A stretch of 64,000 nucleotides of DNA from Anaerolineae bacterium (GTDB taxonomy: Bacteria; Chloroflexota; Anaerolineae; 4572-78; J111): NCBI GenBank assembly GCA_023382535.1, contig JAHDWA010000039.1:36897-100896 (forward strand), given 5' to 3'. Below, one piece after another: positions 1-7,518 of the stretch (position 1 is the stretch's first letter; every line of letters starts with the position of its first letter). A program made the translations under genes and the position numbers. The notes below the pieces were generated by a model. That model had not been told where the DNA came from. It ran no database searches and was given only the letters and a program-made list of their open reading frames with translations.

Positions 1-276
1 TTGTGGTATTTCGATGGTGACCGGCCGGTCTTTGAGAAGGCCGATGCCGACGAAAACGACATCAAGCTCGTGCCGTTACAGCCAGGCGACCTGGATGATT
101 TCCAGAACCTGGACGAAGATACCTGCCGCGCCGCCCTGGACCAGCAGAATCAGCTCAATCTGACCATTGCCCTCGATCTTATGGTCTGCTTTGCTACCGA
201 CCAGGAGCGGATCGGGAAATTACGCTTTACCGGCGGCAGTCAAGAGGAACTGATCATGCAGTGGCATCTTTGGTGA
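1..276 (+). CDS. C-terminal part of an unknown protein (cut by window edge)
   Basis: An open frame runs from the first base to a TGA at 274-276 and must continue to the left of the window, so only the last 91 residues are visible. The visible part is acidic, with many Asp and Glu, and ends in Met-Gln-Trp-His-Leu-Trp. No motif that I recognise is present. Composition and codon use look like those of the genuine genes in the window. It is followed after 29 bases by the convergent end of a VapC-like toxin gene. Confidence 0.5.
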   Translation: MWYFDGDRPVFEKADADENDIKLVPLQPGDLDDFQNLDEDTCRAALDQQNQLNLTIALDLMVCFATDQERIGKLRFTGGSQEELIMQWHLW

Positions 277-305
277 GGCCACAATAGAATTTGACGATCC
301 CTTAA

Positions 306-704
306 CTATGAAGCCCAATTTTCCAGTTGTAAATCCTGAATGCGTTGATAGTGGCGGGTATTATTTGTCACCAGTACCCTATTTTCCATCAAGGCTATAC
401 TGGCAATGAGCAGGTCAAAATCCGGCAATGGCTGGCCGATTTGGCGAAGTTGCGCCTTTAACGCGCCAAATCGTTTAAGGGTGGTATCATGCAGAGGTAA
501 AATAGGGACTTGGCTCACGAAATCATCTACTCGACCCAGATTCTCGGTGACCCGACTTGAGTTATAAGCTCCATAATACAGCTCCGCCTGAGTGATCACC
601 GAGATTGCCACCTGTTTCCAGCCCGCGGCCAACAGTTTATCTTTTACACCTGACCGACCATTCAACCAATAGACACAAATATCAGTATCAAGCAGGTAGT
701 TCAC
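306..704 (-). CDS. vapC: PIN-domain toxin (VapC family)
   Basis: A 132-residue PIN-domain protein, expected to be a Mg2+-dependent endoribonuclease acting on RNA in the cytoplasm. The acidic residues expected for the active site are visible: Asp6 and Asp8 in LLDTD, Glu41 in AELYYGA, and Asp97 in the DFDLLIA segment, followed by the typical VTNN at 112-115. The length is usual for VapC. Its ATG overlaps the stop of the upstream antitoxin-like gene by four bases, the classic coupled arrangement of a type II toxin-antitoxin operon. The family call is firm; the RNA target cannot be told. Confidence 0.88.
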   Translation of the reverse strand: MNYLLDTDICVYWLNGRSGVKDKLLAAGWKQVAISVITQAELYYGAYNSSRVTENLGRVDDFVSQVPILPLHDTTLKRFGALKAQLRQIGQPLPDFDLLIASIALMENRVLVTNNTRHYQRIQDLQLENWAS

Positions 705-952
705 AGATCAAGCTCCAAATCGGAAATGGTGCGATTGGCGTAAATATCTTGAATAATAACTTCCGGTTCACGGTCGTCTTGCCAGGTCCCAAAAGTAGCC
801 AGCAAGGCTACCTGGCGAGCCTCATCACCGTTTTGCTCATACTTGGCCCGCAGGTAACCGATGAAATCCAAGACCTCCCGGATAAGGTTTTCGGGTAATG
901 TCTGCGCCTCGTCAACAATTTGCTTAACCAGTGTTTGTTCAGTTGCGTTCAT
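701..952 (-). CDS. vapB: VapB-type antitoxin (DUF2281-like)
   Basis: An 83-residue protein directly upstream of the PIN toxin, overlapping it by four bases. The start chosen is the ATG at 952, because GAGGAGGT lies five bases before it; the longer frame begins inside or before this ribosome-binding site. The first half (TLPENLIREVLDFIGYL) resembles the helical DUF2281 segment common in antitoxins paired with PIN toxins. The rest is acidic and should be the toxin-binding tail. It probably neutralises VapC and represses its own operon; that role is inferred from position and family. Confidence 0.75.
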   Translation of the reverse strand: MNATEQTLVKQIVDEAQTLPENLIREVLDFIGYLRAKYEQNGDEARQVALLATFGTWQDDREPEVIIQDIYANRTISDLELDL

Positions 953-1008
953 CAGCGACCTCCTCATTTCGACACTCTTGGCGGATATTGTACCACAGAA
1001 TGCGCCAG

Positions 1009-1191
1009 CATAAATATAAGACGCAAGATGTGGGCGGCGTGGTCATCGAAATCGGTGGCAATCTCTCCCACGGTTCGATTGTTGTGCGGGAGATTGGTTT
1101 GCCCGCCATCGCTAATATACGCGGGGTGATGCAGGTGATTCAAACGGGGGATGAGGTGGTGCCGCAGACCTTGAATAAAGGCTTTATTTAA
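1009..1191 (+). pseudogene. Remnant of a PEP-utilising enzyme mobile domain
   Basis: The last 60 or so codons before the TAA at 1189-1191 read GGNLSHGSIVVREIGLPAI followed by IQTGDEV. This is the signature of the swivelling phosphohistidine domain of PEP synthase / pyruvate phosphate dikinase relatives, where the His of LSHG carries the phosphate. Nothing upstream in the frame resembles the rest of such a large enzyme, and there is no convincing start, so this is most likely a gene remnant. It lies between the antitoxin and a convergent TPR frame in a region of eroded accessory DNA. Confidence 0.55.
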
Positions 1192-1480
1192 GACGTTCAA
1201 TTGCCGATTGCGCTAAACCTTTATACTTGTCATACTGAGAATTTGAACTCAAATACTTTTCGTACAATTCCACTGCTTTAGATAGGTTTCGCTTATGTTC
1301 ATACAAGAAAGCTAAAAGGTAAAGAGCTTCAGGCATTCTGGTTGTCAAGACTGCTTCCAGATCGCCTATAGACTCTTCTAATACTTGTTCAACGTTAAAT
1401 GAAACAGCCTGCTCATACCAGGAAACGCTTTCCTCAAGCCTACCTAGTAGTAGAGAAAACAATCCCAGATTGTAATACAC
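1184..1480 (-). CDS. Small TPR-repeat protein, possibly a fragment
   Basis: A 98-residue frame with tetratricopeptide-type helices: YNLGLFSLLLGRLEESVSWY near the start and a second unit around residues 50-75 (ALYLLAFLYEHKRNLSKAVE). TPRs bind protein partners; no specific role can be given. The start would be GTG, with only a weak ribosome-binding site, and a perfect 16-bp palindrome lies six bases upstream. The 3' end overlaps the PEP-enzyme remnant by eight bases. It may be the tail of a once longer TPR gene. Confidence 0.45.
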   Translation of the reverse strand: MYYNLGLFSLLLGRLEESVSWYEQAVSFNVEQVLEESIGDLEAVLTTRMPEALYLLAFLYEHKRNLSKAVELYEKYLSSNSQYDKYKGLAQSAIERLK

Positions 1481-1485
1481 AAATT

Positions 1486-1523
1486 CTAACCTTTTGTTGA
1501 GCGCAGTCTCAACAAAAGGTTAG
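1486..1523. repeat. Perfect 16-bp inverted repeat
   Basis: CTAACCTTTTGTTGAG (1486-1501) is repeated exactly on the other strand at 1508-1523 with a six-base loop. It lies immediately before the TPR frame. It is not followed by a T run on either strand, so it is not a standard terminator. Confidence 0.8.
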
Positions 1524-1529
1524 ATATAG

Positions 1530-1974
1530 TAGCTAAATATTGAAGAATTACAAAATGTAGTAAATACATAGTGGGAACGAGTGGGGTTCTAATATTTGAG
1601 CCGGTAACAACAGACGAGTGAGCTAATAACCAAACTTTAGAGTTGGGGAAAGGGGAATCAAAGCATAATCGGAGGGGTTCGTTTATATCAACAGATACCT
1701 CTATTATATCTCTTTCCCATCTCAATCGTCATGGGATTTTTGGTTGTCTAACAATTTGGTTATACGAAAATTGAGAGGGTTTGAGCAAAATCAGCTAAAG
1801 TGAAACCAAAGGGTAGCTCACCCACCTGGGTGATAGAGACGTTAAGAAGAGGTACAAAAAGGGCTAAAAAGTTAACTCTGTTTGCTGCTTGAAACTACCC
1901 AGCCCGGTGTAGACATAAGAGAACAAGTCGGTTAAACTTTTCTCCAAGAATAGGTTTCACTGGCAGGGAGTAAA
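1530..1974. other. Gene-free, AT-rich stretch
   Basis: About 445 bases without a supported gene. A 79-codon minus frame (1486-1725) crosses the palindrome, lacks a ribosome-binding site and resembles nothing I know. I see no RNA gene, repeat or promoter here that I would defend. The base composition is clearly richer in AT than the flanking genes. Confidence 0.5.
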
Positions 1975-2301
1975 ATGATAAGCGGAAAAATGAGTGGTCA
2001 GCCGCAGACCGGTAAAGCAGTCCAATTGAATGACAAAATGCTGGAACTGGCCCAGGAATTGCTGATCGAAGAGATGGCCGGGGAGACGCTCTTTGCCTGC
2101 GGCTACGGCTTGACCTGTAAGATAACCGGCCAGTACGGCATGTACGAAACCTTCGATGGGGAGATGGTTTCATTCCAGCCCAAAGCCACGTTGAATTTCA
2201 CCCTCATGGCCGACGAGTTTGTGATTACAGGCGATGTGGCGACCATCAAGACGGTGGCCCATCACCTGAGTGACTACGAACTGTCAATCGCCTCGTTATA
2301 A
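1975..2301 (+). CDS. Hypothetical protein, 108 residues
   Basis: A soluble-looking 108-residue protein that I do not recognise. GGGAG lies upstream of the ATG at 1975; a second ATG at 1990 (MSGQPQ) is also possible. The C-terminal half is rich in alternating hydrophobic residues and looks like a small beta-rich fold ending in a helix. Composition matches neighbouring chromosomal genes, unlike the AT-rich DNA upstream. It converges on the DinB-like gene, with 15 bases between the stops. Confidence 0.6.
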   Translation: MISGKMSGQPQTGKAVQLNDKMLELAQELLIEEMAGETLFACGYGLTCKITGQYGMYETFDGEMVSFQPKATLNFTLMADEFVITGDVATIKTVAHHLSDYELSIASL

Positions 2302-2316
2302 CCCCTACCCCTTCGC

Positions 2317-2787
2317 TTATTTCTCGTTTCTTTCTATTAACTGTTGCTCCCACAACTGGCGGGTAAGCTGCATCTGTCCCAGGTGAGTACCGACGTGCTG
2401 GAGGTTGTGGAGCAAAGCCCAGGCCACCGTCACTTCACCTCTATCTCCGGCCTGGCGGTGCAGGTCCAGCTCCGGCAGGGTCAGCTTTTCGAGCACCATG
2501 CGGCTGTGAGCCAGGGTGGCGTCGAGCCGGGCGGTCAACTCGACCTCGTTCAGGCCATAGATGCGGAACTCGGTCGCCCGGTCACGGTGAGCCGGGTCGC
2601 CGCCGGCCACCTCGCCCACCCAGTAGCGCTCCGAGCCGGCGACATGGGTAGCCAACACGGCCAGCGAGCTCATGTCTACCCCCGGCAGCCAATCCAGCGC
2701 CGCCAACGGCAGCCCGGCGAGCGCCTGGCGCATGTCGTTATGCAGCGCTTCCAGGCGTTCCAGATAAGCTTCAAGCAGCGGTAACAT
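2317..2787 (-). CDS. DinB/YfiT-like metal-binding four-helix protein
   Basis: A 156-residue member of the DinB-like superfamily. The three metal-ligand His are in place: His48 in LATHVAGSERYW, and His131 and His135 as HxxxH near the C-terminus. Such proteins are putative thiol-dependent transferases or nucleases; the substrate here is unknown. The start at 2787 follows GGAAGGAG at good spacing; the longer frame upstream is not needed. It is the last gene of a minus-strand series, 34 bases after the stop of the large membrane protein, and may share its transcript. Confidence 0.85.
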   Translation of the reverse strand: MLPLLEAYLERLEALHNDMRQALAGLPLAALDWLPGVDMSSLAVLATHVAGSERYWVGEVAGGDPAHRDRATEFRIYGLNEVELTARLDATLAHSRMVLEKLTLPELDLHRQAGDRGEVTVAWALLHNLQHVGTHLGQMQLTRQLWEQQLIERNEK

Positions 2788-2821
2788 TTGTTTCTCCTTC
2801 CCCGGACGGGCCGGGCTTAGG

Positions 2822-5716
2822 TTATTGAACTTCAAGTGCGGTCAACTGCCCTAACTCCAGCCAATCGCCCAGCGGCTGCCCCGTCTCATCCACCACCTGC
2901 ACCTGCAAGCGAAAGGTTCCGGCCGGGAAATCAGCGGGTACCCACAGCGCGTGGTTGTCACGAACCCGCTCGCCGGCCGTCCACTGGGGCATGGGGTAGC
3001 GGCCAAACGAAGGGCGGCTGGTTTCGGCCAGGGGTACTGTATCATCGGCCGCCAGGAAGCGCAAACTGACCTGGTAATCGGGGACAGGCGTTTCGACGGC
3101 CTCCCAAAACAGGGCGACGCGCAAAAAATCGCTGCGCTGGATAGTCTCGCGCTCAGGCGTCGCTCCCAACAAGCAAGGATGAAGGATGAGGGATGAAGGA
3201 TGAAAATTAGTCAGGGTATCTTCTTGCTGTTGACAAACGTGAGGTGCTGGCCAGGTAATTCCCAATTCTGCCAGGGTAGGCGGATTAGTTGGCCGGGTGA
3301 CAGTCACGGGGAGGGGCAGGACGTCACTCCAGCCCGGTTCACCCCCTACCACAACCGGCAATCTGGCCCAGGTTGCCGGATCATACAACCCGGCGACCAG
3401 AAAGTAGCCGCCCGGCGGAGTTCCCGGCGGAACCTGAACGGCGTGTTTATCTTGCACAAAGCCCCACGGTTCCCAGCGGCTGGTTGGCAGACCGCCGGGA
3501 TGCAGGTTATCCTGCCCGGCAAAGAGGTGCTGCTGGCCGTCTACCAGTTGAGCCAGCGCGCTGTAATTCATAGCCAACGGTTGGCGGGCCTGCCAGTAGA
3601 GGGTCAGGTCGAAGGTTTGGCCGGAGGCAGCTTGGGGTTGGTCGAGGTCATAGCCGAGCAGATTGACCTGCCGGCCAAAATTGACCTGGCGCGAGACCTT
3701 AGCTCCGGTGCCGTGGGTCCCATCAAAAACTCGTTTGAGCGGGTTGTCGAAATGATCCAGGTAAAGGGTTTTGGTCAAAAGGAAAGCCAGGGCCAGGGCC
3801 AGCAAAAGAACAACTTGGGATGAGCTAAAATCAGGTACTCTCTCGCCACCCCCATTCCCTTTAAAGGAGAGGGACAAGGGGTGAAGATGACGATAGGCCC
3901 TAAATCCCAGCCCAATTACTACAACCAACGCCACAAGAGATAAAGTATTGGCAGCTTGTCGAATGGGTGTCTCGCCAAATTGGAGCAAAAGCCGGTGCTG
4001 GCCGGCGGGCATTGTCACTCCCACCAGGCCCCGTTCGGTGACAGGAGCCAAGGGAGCCGGTTGGTTGTCTACCTCGGCTTGCCAGCCGGGAAAATAAAAG
4101 GTGTGGAAGACGGCCTGGTAAGATTCTGGCGCGTTGATGGTCAGGTCCGCCCGGTTGAAACTATAGACCGCCGACTCAACCCTGGCGCCGGCGGGCAAAT
4201 AGGCATGATCCAACCTCTCTATCGCTGCACCGGTTTGGTACAGCGACTCCAGGGGCGAGTCGTGGGGTATTTGCTGCACCCAGATGGGCAGATATTCGCC
4301 AAATGAGGTCGTGCCAATCGCTCCGGTTGCCCGTTCGTAGGCCATCATGCCGGTCAAGGTAGGCGGAGCGGGCAGAGAAGCGTAGTAACGAGGGTACAGG
4401 AGAGGAACGGTGCTGATGAGGACCAGCATCACTCCCCCAACTGTCAGACTAAAACTCAGCCGGTTGGGCAAGGCAGCGACAGCAACACCGGCCAGGACGG
4501 CCAGCAAAAAAGCGGTCACGCTCAGGAGCCGGTGCGGCTGCTGCACAAAGGCGATGAGAGGCAGCCGGTCCCATACGCCAACAGATACAGGCAGCATCAT
4601 AAAAATGGCGACGACTAAACCAACGACAGCAAAAAGCAGGGGAGCAGGGGAGCAGGGGAGCCGAGGAGCTACTCCCTGAGTTCTCTTAAATTCCCCCGAG
4701 TCCCTCTGCTTCCACAAATAGAAAAGCACAGCCAGCAGGCCGATAGCCGCCAGCGTTACGTGGGCCAGGCCGAGGGTGAGCGGGTCAGTGGGATTGAGCA
4801 GGCCGGTGTTGGCGGGCTGGGGCAACGAAAAAAGCTGACCGAGGCTGACAAAGTTGGAGTGGTAGTCGAAGTCGGGCGGGGTGATGACACGCTGGACCTG
4901 GGCAAATTCCTTTTCCAGGGTAGCGGGCAGCCAAAAGAAGGCGGCGAGGGCGAGACCGAGGCTGAGGGCGAGGCTAACCCGAAGGATTGCATACTGCGTA
5001 TTGCGTATTCCGTGGTGGGGGGTGCGGGTAAAAACAAGTTCGATCCCAAGAAAAAATATGAGCAGCGGGAGAAAGAGCAGGTTGGAGATATTGTGCATCA
5101 GCAGTGCTGCACCGCAGAGGAGGGCGCTCAGCGGCAGGTAAGTAGGCTGGTTGGTCCGAATTAAGCGACCAAAAGCCCAAAAGGCCAGGGGAAACAGCGC
5201 TCCGGCCCAGGTGACCGGCAAGCTGCCCCGCGAATAGAGATTAAACAGTTGATAGGGCGCATATACATAAGCCACTCCGGCTAACAGCCCGGCTTTTGCC
5301 CCCAACCAATCTTTCACCAGGAGATAAACCCCGCTTCCCGCCACGAGCAGGGCTAAGGCCCCGGAAATATTGAACGCGCCGACCATATCCAGCCCTATCA
5401 GGTGCAGTCCCTCGGTGAGATAATAGGAGAGCGGTGCATAGAAGACAAAGAGAGGCAGGCCGTAGCCAAAGGCCAGGTCAGGCAGCCAGCGGAAAAAAAA
5501 GACGCCCTGGCGAATTAGCTGGTCCAGGGCGACAACGCGATACAGGTGGAGCAGGCCGTCGGCGCTGCGGGTCAGGGTGGGCTGGAGAAGCGGGGTGATG
5601 GCCGGCAGGGTGAGCAGCCAGAGTAGCAGCAGAGGATGGAATATAGAAGATAGTGGATAGTGGATAGAAGACAGAAGGGAGTAGCTGAAACGCTTAAGCA
5701 GGCCGATAGTATTCAT
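2822..5716 (-). CDS. Large GT-C-like / PTPS-related multi-spanning membrane protein
   Basis: About 964 residues. The first two thirds hold many membrane helices; an early loop (GLLHLYRVVALDQLI...) and the FGYGLPLF segment fit the PTPS-related / oligosaccharyltransferase-like family of GT-C-type membrane proteins common in Chloroflexota. The C-terminal third has two beta-sandwich modules of the kind beginning 'LLGYDLDQ...TLYWQA', found on such proteins. A role in lipid-linked sugar transfer to the cell surface is inferred. The start is uncertain: ATG 5716 (MNTIGLL) is chosen, because ATG 5743 lies inside a repeat. At least five segments are translated repeats (near 5640-5690, 4985-5030, 4636-4680, 3835-3890, 3174-3207). 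Confidence 0.7.
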   Translation of the reverse strand: MNTIGLLKRFSYSLLSSIHYPLSSIFHPLLLLWLLTLPAITPLLQPTLTRSADGLLHLYRVVALDQLIRQGVFFFRWLPDLAFGYGLPLFVFYAPLSYYLTEGLHLIGLDMVGAFNISGALALLVAGSGVYLLVKDWLGAKAGLLAGVAYVYAPYQLFNLYSRGSLPVTWAGALFPLAFWAFGRLIRTNQPTYLPLSALLCGAALLMHNISNLLFLPLLIFFLGIELVFTRTPHHGIRNTQYAILRVSLALSLGLALAAFFWLPATLEKEFAQVQRVITPPDFDYHSNFVSLGQLFSLPQPANTGLLNPTDPLTLGLAHVTLAAIGLLAVLFYLWKQRDSGEFKRTQGVAPRLPCSPAPLLFAVVGLVVAIFMMLPVSVGVWDRLPLIAFVQQPHRLLSVTAFLLAVLAGVAVAALPNRLSFSLTVGGVMLVLISTVPLLYPRYYASLPAPPTLTGMMAYERATGAIGTTSFGEYLPIWVQQIPHDSPLESLYQTGAAIERLDHAYLPAGARVESAVYSFNRADLTINAPESYQAVFHTFYFPGWQAEVDNQPAPLAPVTERGLVGVTMPAGQHRLLLQFGETPIRQAANTLSLVALVVVIGLGFRAYRHLHPLSLSFKGNGGGERVPDFSSSQVVLLLALALAFLLTKTLYLDHFDNPLKRVFDGTHGTGAKVSRQVNFGRQVNLLGYDLDQPQAASGQTFDLTLYWQARQPLAMNYSALAQLVDGQQHLFAGQDNLHPGGLPTSRWEPWGFVQDKHAVQVPPGTPPGGYFLVAGLYDPATWARLPVVVGGEPGWSDVLPLPVTVTRPTNPPTLAELGITWPAPHVCQQQEDTLTNFHPSSLILHPCLLGATPERETIQRSDFLRVALFWEAVETPVPDYQVSLRFLAADDTVPLAETSRPSFGRYPMPQWTAGERVRDNHALWVPADFPAGTFRLQVQVVDETGQPLGDWLELGQLTALEVQ
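3174..3207. repeat. Tandem 'ggatgagggatgaa' repeat inside a gene
   Basis: Consecutive copies of a seven- to eight-base unit (aaggatg / agggatg) lie inside the large membrane-protein gene and are translated as FHPSSLILHP on the minus strand. A similar tract lies at 41216-41247 inside nosD. Confidence 0.75.
4636..4669. repeat. Tandem 'ggggagca' repeat inside a gene
   Basis: Three copies of gcaggggagca-like units followed by gccgaggagc. Translated on the minus strand as RLPCSPAPLL within the large membrane protein. A close relative lies in queA at 25925-25957. Confidence 0.75.
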
Positions 5717-5758
5717 CCCTATCTTCGATCCACTACTCTCCATCTACTATCTACTAAT
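5637..5758. repeat. Direct and inverted 'tagtggatag / ctatctacta' repeats
   Basis: Copies of gatagtggatag at 5649-5668 and inverted copies (atctactatctacta) at 5741-5755 bracket the start of the large membrane-protein gene. The first set is translated as SIHYPLSSIF. The unit belongs to the same loose family as the tracts at 41396, 51559 and 60317. Confidence 0.6.
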
Positions 5759-7259
5759 TTTTGGGCATCGCCTGGAGGGCATAGTAGGCCGGGGCGGCGG
5801 TGAGTTCCGGGTAGGTGGGATAGACAATACTCCAGTAAGTCTGCTCATCTTGCAACGTCCACTGGGGATCGGCTACGTAAATCAGGCTCATTACGCCAAT
5901 CCAGGGCTGCCAGTTGGCCTGGGCATACTGGTAGGCCCGGACAAAATATTGGGCTTGTTGTTCCGGAGTCACGGCGTGCCACTTGTAGGGCGAGTCGGGG
6001 CGCGGATCAATGGTCCAACCAAACTCAAGCAGCACCACCTTCTTGTCGGCGTCGCCATTGTTGACCATAATCGCCCGCACATCCTCGACGTGGCGGAAAC
6101 AATAAACCCGGCGCAGCTCTTCGGGGACGTTATTCTCCGGCTTGAAATCGCCGGGGTTAGCCAGGCCCGGTGTGCGAGCGACCTCGGCCGGATCGGTTTC
6201 CGGCGGGGAGGCAAAACCGGCCCCATGCGCGCCCAGGGCGTCAAAGTAGGGCTTGGCCCCGGCGTCGTACATACCCTGAATATAGTGAGTATCGGGCCGG
6301 GCCACGTCGTCGTTGCGGGTAGTGGGCGCCAGGCCGGCGCTAATGATAATCGGATAGGGATCAACTGCTTTAATGGCCTGGTAGGCAATTTTGAGCATCT
6401 CGGTGTATTCAGCCGGACTGGGGGGACGATTACCCCACTCGCGGGCCAGGTTTGGCTCGTTCCAGATCTGATAAGCATCAACCCGGCCTTTGTAGCGAGT
6501 CGCTACGGCGGCGGCAAAATCGGCAAAGTCCTGGAGGTTATTGGGCGGGCCAACTTCCGGGTAGCCGCCGCCGGCCCACTGCGGCTGCACCCCCAGGCGG
6601 GCAATCACTCTAAGGCCATGGGCATCAATTTGATCCATGACCCGGTCGGTACGCGCCCAATCGAAGTGCCCTTTTTCTGAGCCTTCGATTTCACGCCAGG
6701 CAAACTCTTGTTTCACCCAGCGAAAGCCGGCATCCTGAACCAGCTTCAAATCCCGGTCGGCAATCTCCTCCTGCCAGAAGAGAAAGACCTGCATGCTATA
6801 ATCGGGTGAAGTCATCGTTACCGGGGCCGTGTTAAGCGGGGCGTTGACAGCCGCAGGGGCGGCAGGCGGTTCCGTGGGTGCAGGCGGGCTGGTTGGCTCT
6901 GCGGTGGGAGGAGCCGCCTCAGTGGATGCAACCGGCGCTTGCGCCGCTACCACCGGCGTGGGAGATTCGGCCGGCTGTTGGGCGACAGGCGTGGGTCCAG
7001 GCAGGGGGGAGATGGGGGTGTTTACCGGGGAGACAGGGGTCTGCTGGGCAGAGCCTTCTTCCGAAAAACGGACGACCTCATAGGTTGGGGTCGGCGTACC
7101 TTTCTTGGGCGGGCTGGGTTGATAAATGAAAATAGCGTAAACAGCAAAGAGAGCGGCGCAAACCAGGGCAAGGACGATGGCGCTCCCGCCGATGATAGGT
7201 AATAACAGTAAAAAATTAAACCCTTTCTTTTCGGGCTGGACGTTTCTCTGTTGGTACAT
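5754..7259 (-). CDS. Membrane-anchored clan GH-A glycoside hydrolase-like protein
   Basis: 501 residues: one N-terminal membrane helix (about 15-48), a Pro/Thr/Ala-rich linker (about 50-145) and a beta/alpha-barrel domain (about 150-500) outside the cell. The barrel shows the two catalytic acids expected of clan GH-A: Glu268 in IWNEPN (acid/base) and Glu412 in LLEFGW (nucleophile). It resembles GH39/GH5-type proteins; the substrate is unknown. The C-terminal domain is a paralogue of the C-terminal half of the next upstream gene (7519-10488), sharing similar motifs and the ending 'ALxAMPK'. It ends ten bases before the membrane-protein gene region, suggesting co-transcription. Confidence 0.82.
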   Translation of the reverse strand: MYQQRNVQPEKKGFNFLLLLPIIGGSAIVLALVCAALFAVYAIFIYQPSPPKKGTPTPTYEVVRFSEEGSAQQTPVSPVNTPISPLPGPTPVAQQPAESPTPVVAAQAPVASTEAAPPTAEPTSPPAPTEPPAAPAAVNAPLNTAPVTMTSPDYSMQVFLFWQEEIADRDLKLVQDAGFRWVKQEFAWREIEGSEKGHFDWARTDRVMDQIDAHGLRVIARLGVQPQWAGGGYPEVGPPNNLQDFADFAAAVATRYKGRVDAYQIWNEPNLAREWGNRPPSPAEYTEMLKIAYQAIKAVDPYPIIISAGLAPTTRNDDVARPDTHYIQGMYDAGAKPYFDALGAHGAGFASPPETDPAEVARTPGLANPGDFKPENNVPEELRRVYCFRHVEDVRAIMVNNGDADKKVVLLEFGWTIDPRPDSPYKWHAVTPEQQAQYFVRAYQYAQANWQPWIGVMSLIYVADPQWTLQDEQTYWSIVYPTYPELTAAPAYYALQAMPKN

Positions 7260-7518
7260 GCTAAGACCTTTATTCAGACAAAAGCCCAGGGCTAACTATG
7301 ACCTTCACAGATGCTCTCACGTTTTGACCATCAAATTCGATAAGGTGTTTGGAAGGTTGGAGGATTGGAAGGTTGGCTGGAGTCCTTTATCCAGTCCTCC
7401 AGCCTTCCAAATCTTCGAAGTTATTACCAATTTTGAAAATCAAAACTCATCAGATAGAGCTTCCAGGAAAGTTATTAGTTTGGCCCCAGGCTAAATTTCA
7501 CCCAATATCTATGATGAT
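7260..7518. other. Intergenic region with a palindromic repeat
   Basis: No gene. Positions 7348-7412 hold an imperfect palindrome made of ggaaggttgg-type units on one side and ccagccttccaa on the other (the same family as at 26725 and 54778). The remainder is AT-rich and could contain the promoter of the glycosidase gene, but I cannot point to clear boxes. Confidence 0.55.
7348..7412. repeat. Palindromic repeat, 'ggaaggttgg' family
   Basis: Tandem ggaaggttgg/ggattggaa units followed by their inverted copies (cctccagccttccaa) across a short loop. Two further members lie at 26725-26793 and 54778-54840. Confidence 0.7.

Noticed and set aside
1486..1725. 79-codon minus-strand frame in the AT-rich stretch
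   Set aside because: It crosses the perfect palindrome, has no ribosome-binding site and shows no recognisable domain.
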